Shown one piece after another: positions 60,086 through 64,000 of a stretch of 64,000 nt of DNA. Each line of letters begins with the position of its first letter. Position 1 is the first letter of the stretch. The notes beneath the pieces are model-generated. The model was not told the origin of the DNA, did no database searches, and saw only the letters and a program-made list of their open reading frames with translations. A program made the position numbers and the translations under genes. This stretch comes from Trogon surrucura (taxonomy: Eukaryota; Chordata; Aves; Trogoniformes; Trogonidae): assembly GCA_020746105.1 (NCBI GenBank), contig CM036636.1, positions 3,782,001 to 3,846,000 of the forward strand. Direction: 5' to 3'.

Positions 60086-62204
60086 GAAATCCTGAAGTAA
60101 GATGATGGGAGATCTCATTCTTGCAACTGAGGATCTCCTGGTGCCAATGGTGCTTCCCCAGAGTGGGTGTGCAGCCTGCACAGGGCTGTGACCTGACTGC
60201 AGCTGGTCCAGAAGTGGCCAGACCAACCCTTTCTGAGCGCTCAGAGATGCCAAGGACAGGATTCAGCTCACTCATGCCAAGATAACTTAAGACTTGGCTT
60301 CCCAAAACACCGTAGGGGAGACTGACTCATTTTGAGGATGATTCCCTTCCCCAAGGTGGTCAAAGACTCCAGCAAGGGCTGATGGATTCCCTGAGCATCA
60401 CAGACCAGATCTCTGCTGATTAGAAAAGGCAGCCTCAGGGACTCGCTCAGATACGGACTTAGGAATGATCTAAGCTACTCTTAAGTGCAGTCAAATCCAT
60501 TCCAGCCTATAAACCTTGGAACTACTTGCAACAGATGCCAGGGAGAGCAGAAGGAGCCTGCTACTGGCCTTTCTGAGAAAAAGTAAGGTCTTGAGCTCAT
60601 CTGTAGCATTACACGGCTAAAAACCTCCAATACCAAGCATCCCAGAACCCTCCCTTTATCTACAAACCTTTGCACTATTGCATTATTACGCAAAACATAA
60701 AGAATATGTGCATTTAATTAAAGGCAGAAGAGACTACACCTCCCAGCAGATTCTGCCCTGAGCTCGGTTACTGGCACCAAGTGCCCCACCTCAAAGGTGT
60801 TCAGGAGGGCTGTGCTGCGGCTGAGGTAGCAAAGGATCCATCGGGGGCCCACATGGCTGGAGCTGCAGGCAGGTAAGTATGGGATGGGAGCATCCCTGCC
60901 CTGGGGCCAGCCAGATCTCAGCCATCAGGTTCATTTCTGTTGCCAGTGCCGCGGTGAAGGATATTCAGTTTGAACTGCAGCTCACAGGAGTGCAGGACAT
61001 GGTCGTCACTATTCCTGCCCGATTAGATCTGTCAAAACCTATCAGGGGGACGTTTGCCTGGGAACCTGCTCTCCAGCTGCACATTTAGCAACAGGAGATT
61101 GATGACAGGAGAAGGGAGGAAAGAAAAAGACACGAAGTGCCTCTGCACACTGCAGGACCACCTCCTTCTCCTGCCCATCACTCTTCACTCACCACACCTT
61201 TATTTTAGTGTCTATTTTAACTAAGACAACTAAATGGAAAGGCTTCCATGCTAATCCAAGCAATGAGAGGCCAAGGAGGATGGCTAGAATACAATTTGCT
61301 TCCTCTGAAAGGCACCAGAGGCAGACATGCAGAGACGTGTCCTTCCGTGGTCCCACCACAAACCCCGCAGATCACCTCTCCCTCTGCCAGGGCAGGGAGC
61401 TGTGGATGAAAATCTTCTGATGGGTGCCAGGAGCATCCAGCAGAGTCCATGGCAGCTGGTGCCCCCGGGTACAAAGGGGAGCTGTGAGCACCACATAGGC
61501 TCTCGAAGGAGAGGGGGGCCAAGGGAGGGCTGATCCCACCCCAACACCCTCTCCTCTCCAGGGGGTCACCTCTCAGCCTGGCCCGTTTCACGCTGCAGCT
61601 GCGCAGAGTGTGATCCTGATCCTGTGTTGCAGAGATGAGGGTTACCCAAAGCCTCTCAGACAAACATTTTCCCAAAACACAAGCCAAGACACCTCTCTGA
61701 TTACATACACGAGGGCCAAACCACCGATTTTTCAGCCAAAAAGTAGCAGCAGAAGCAAGCCTCTGTGAATGTGACCCTTGGAAGAAGGAGTCAAGCAGAA
61801 GGAGTTTGGAGGCAGAGCTCACCAGAGAGGCAAACCTGGAAGCAAGCAAGAAGAGTCAGTTGTATTTTTACCACTTCACCCAAACAGGCTTCTCTATACG
61901 TATTTGCAAAAAAGGAGGGAACACAGCAAAGACTGAGCTTAACCCGGTTTTCCAAGTTTTCCTCTCAGTGGAGAAGCACCGCAAGGCTGAAATACTGCTC
62001 AATCGCTGGCCCGAGAGCAATGAACTTGCTTTCAGCATTTGGCCTAATTCACATCAGAAGACTCAGATTTGACTTCAGCAATATTCACCTCCATCCACCC
62101 AAATGCAAACTCGGTTTAAAGAAATGAAGATGACCTCCAAACTCCTGAGGGGCTGCTCTGCCAGGGAGGATGAGCAGAGAGCATCACCAAGAATAAAGCC
62201 CCGA

Positions 62205-62345
62205 GCAGGAGTTGGCGTTTTGGGCTCGGGTGGTGAATTACTGCACGACCGCGGGCATCTTGCGGGATGTCTCCAGCCTCCTCATCTGTAAAACGAGGAC
62301 GACAACAACAGCTACCGACCTCCTACCGTGCCGCACAGTTAATGA
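62205..62345 (+). repeat. MIR-like ancient SINE fragment
   Basis: The order of words matches MIR: a degenerate CTGCACGACCGCGGGCATCT (like GTGACCTTGGGCAAGT), then CCTCCTCATCTGTAAAACGA, then GACGACAACAACAGCTACCG and GTTAATGAACG. It retains the CATCTGTAAAA core. Confidence 0.65.
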
Positions 62346-62944
62346 ACGCTCCTCTGAGTGGTGAAGATGAAAAGCAGCCTCTAACTGCAAAATAGTGGTT
62401 TATTATTGTTATGAATGGAGCCTCTGCTTGTTCCATCAGAGTGCACCTTAAAGCAGTGCTACTGCAGCCCCTGCGAATTGCTCCCAGCAGCTGTGCTATC
62501 GCAGGAGTTTGACTGTAGACCCGCGTGTAAGAGCTTTGAATATGCCAGGCAAGAAAAGAGGGATTAAAAACCAGAAATTCCACCACATTTTGTGCTTAGC
62601 ACCTGGAGACAATGCTCCCATCCTCCTGTGGACCGGGACAAACCAAAGCAGAGACAACAGCATCTCTTCACCTCCTCAGCTAGGGGCAGAATATCATGCC
62701 CGAACTGTGCAAAGGCACAGCTAGACCCACTGCTCCAGTTGGCGCAGGTCCAGCTGTGCCCAAAACACATCCCATCCTCCCCAGTAAGCTGACGAGGGGG
62801 ACTGCAGGTGCACTCCTCACCCATGCCCCAAATAAACCTCCTTACCCTTCTTCAGTGGAGCAAGTCCAGAGCCCCCAGTGCAGACCCCAACCCTGAGCCC
62901 TCTCCTGCCATAGGTGGTTTGGAGTTGGCAACTAGCACATCTCA

Positions 62945-63020
62945 AAAGAAAGTTCAGATCCTGGCTCGAGTACCTCAGGCAAGTCGCCTTTTTGCACGTA
63001 GACTCCCCGTGTTATTTAAC
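62945..63020 (+). repeat. Possible MIR-like fragment
   Basis: GTTCAGATCCTGGCTCGAGT followed by CTCAGGCAAGTCGCC resembles the MIR core (GTTCGAATCCTGGCTC ... GGGCAAGTCACTT). Weak, kept at low confidence. Confidence 0.35.
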
Positions 63021-63299
63021 AGAGGGCCAACACTATGTCTTTTGCTGCACCTTGCATCTCCTTACCCTGCACCTCTCCGAGGCAGACACCCCTCCCTCGG
63101 TGCCTACGCAGCCCCTGGCACTCTGCTTCCCTGACCCTGCCCTGGCAACGCCACCCCAAACCGGTGGAGCAGCGGGGGGGTCTCCAGCCCCAGCCCAGCA
63201 CCGCTGCTCCCCACCCGGGGCCACCTCCACCATGCCTGGCTGAAGGATTCAGAATCCCGCAGCACACGGTGGCCACGTCGCTCCCAACAGACACCTTTC

Positions 63300-63440
63300 A
63301 TGTTTAATTCAGAGACTAGTTTAGTTAATCTATTTTTTAATAATTCATCCCTTCCATCTTAATTTTGGTAGTTGTTGAAAATCCCTAATAAAACATTTAG
63401 GGGCTCTTTTACTGAAGCAATGGCATGATTTACTTGACGG
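63300..63440. promoter_or_regulatory. Candidate conserved noncoding element
   Basis: AT-rich, ORF-poor stretch with words such as ATGTTTAATTCAGAGAC, TAGTTTAGTTAATC, TTTAATAATTCATCCC and GGCATGATTTACTTGACGG. No repeat match is seen. Composition is the only evidence. Confidence 0.28.
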
Positions 63441-64000
63441 AATCCAGTCTTTGATGTCCTGTCTTAATTCCCTCCCTCCTACCGTGCCTCAATCCTGTTT
63501 ATCGCTGTGCCGGAGGTAAGAGGTTCTTGTCGAGTTTTGTAGCACTTAGACGCTTGGTCAGTGTTAATAATTCAGCTGCCTCACATGGCTCGGACAAATC
63601 ACGTAGCACATCCACCTCTTCCTTTTATCAAGGGTTCCCTCTGCCCCCACGGATCCGGGAATCAGCCGGGAGCTCTGCAGAGGGACCAGGCAGAGCATCC
63701 CAACCAACGAGGGTCAGAAGCGTGAAGAAGATATCGCAGGTGCCAACTACGTTGTTGGAAGAATAGATACCCTTTTACAACGCTTGTATTTCATTCTCTA
63801 CTGCTGGAATTGAGAAACATGCTGGGTTTTTGCATCCGTAATTGGGGAAGAACAGATGGTGGAGGCACAGCTGGAAGTAATACGGCCATTAAAATAATCT
63901 ATACGGCTTGTAATTCTCCAGCATGTGAGGAAGAGGAGGGCCTGCCTGTGCCTGAGTGCCCACCCGGACTGTAATACGGCTGGGAATATTTTTTCTTGCA

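Larger units (their letters stand above)
46097..64000 (-). other. ASTN2: ASTN2 intron extending off the right edge
   Basis: Almost 18 kb with no exon recognised on either strand, so the preceding ASTN2 exon is probably beyond the window. Content: MIR-like fragments (46.95, 55.79, 62.21 and weakly 62.95 kb), A and TA tracts at 47.44 kb, a GGGAT pentamer run at 53.18 kb, the tRNA-CR1 composite at 58.6 kb, a CR1 at 59.8 kb, and AT-rich candidate elements at 54.09-54.33 and 63.30-63.44 kb. 47.9-53.1 kb shows nothing else I recognise. Confidence 0.75.

Noticed and set aside
61217..61849. 210-codon - strand ORF
   Set aside because: Composition typical of chance translation; no motif and no link to ASTN2 frames.

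Overview
This window is vertebrate nuclear DNA, almost certainly from a bird. It is gene-poor and intron-rich. It carries several CR1 LINE 3' fragments with the typical ATTCTATG-type end, an avian ERVL-type solo LTR, and worn MIR-like SINE scraps. The two genes that can be read, TRIM32 and ASTN2, are conserved vertebrate genes. It is not microbial, and I see no operon, CRISPR array or bacterial mobile element.

Layout. The left end (980-3206) holds TRIM32 on the + strand: a 5'UTR splice acceptor, an intronless 647-codon CDS (RING, B-box, coiled coil, NHL propeller) and a nearby AATAAA. Everything else is the antisense gene ASTN2 (astrotactin-2, - strand). Six internal coding exons can be placed to the base. 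In transcript order they are 46096-45946, 33605-33439, 31605-31417, 14445-14321, 13940-13836 and 11734-11555. All splice phases agree, giving 917 nt of continuous reading frame that covers two EGF-like modules and much of the MACPF domain. The earlier and later ASTN2 exons lie outside the window. TRIM32 therefore sits inside the intron after the 11.6 kb exon, on the opposite strand, as in mammals.

The introns hold CR1 fragments (25.3, 34.1, 35.1, 41.3, 42.3 and 59.8 kb), a composite tRNA-headed, CR1-tailed SINE-like element at 58.6 kb, a near-complete solo LTR at 13.2-13.7 kb only about 90 bp from an ASTN2 splice donor, MIR-like fragments, simple repeats, two CpG-dense patches (9.25-9.51 and 27.39-27.64 kb), and several AT-rich stretches that look like conserved noncoding elements. 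That last judgement is inference without an alignment.

How the genes relate: TRIM32 is a cytoplasmic E3 ubiquitin ligase of muscle and nervous tissue. ASTN2 is a neuronal membrane protein involved in glia-guided migration and surface-protein trafficking. They share a locus, not a known pathway. The most unusual items are the tRNA-CR1 composite, the LTR next to an exon, an overlapping upstream ORF in the TRIM32 leader, and a CpG-rich patch that could be an internal promoter. I found no wholly new system.
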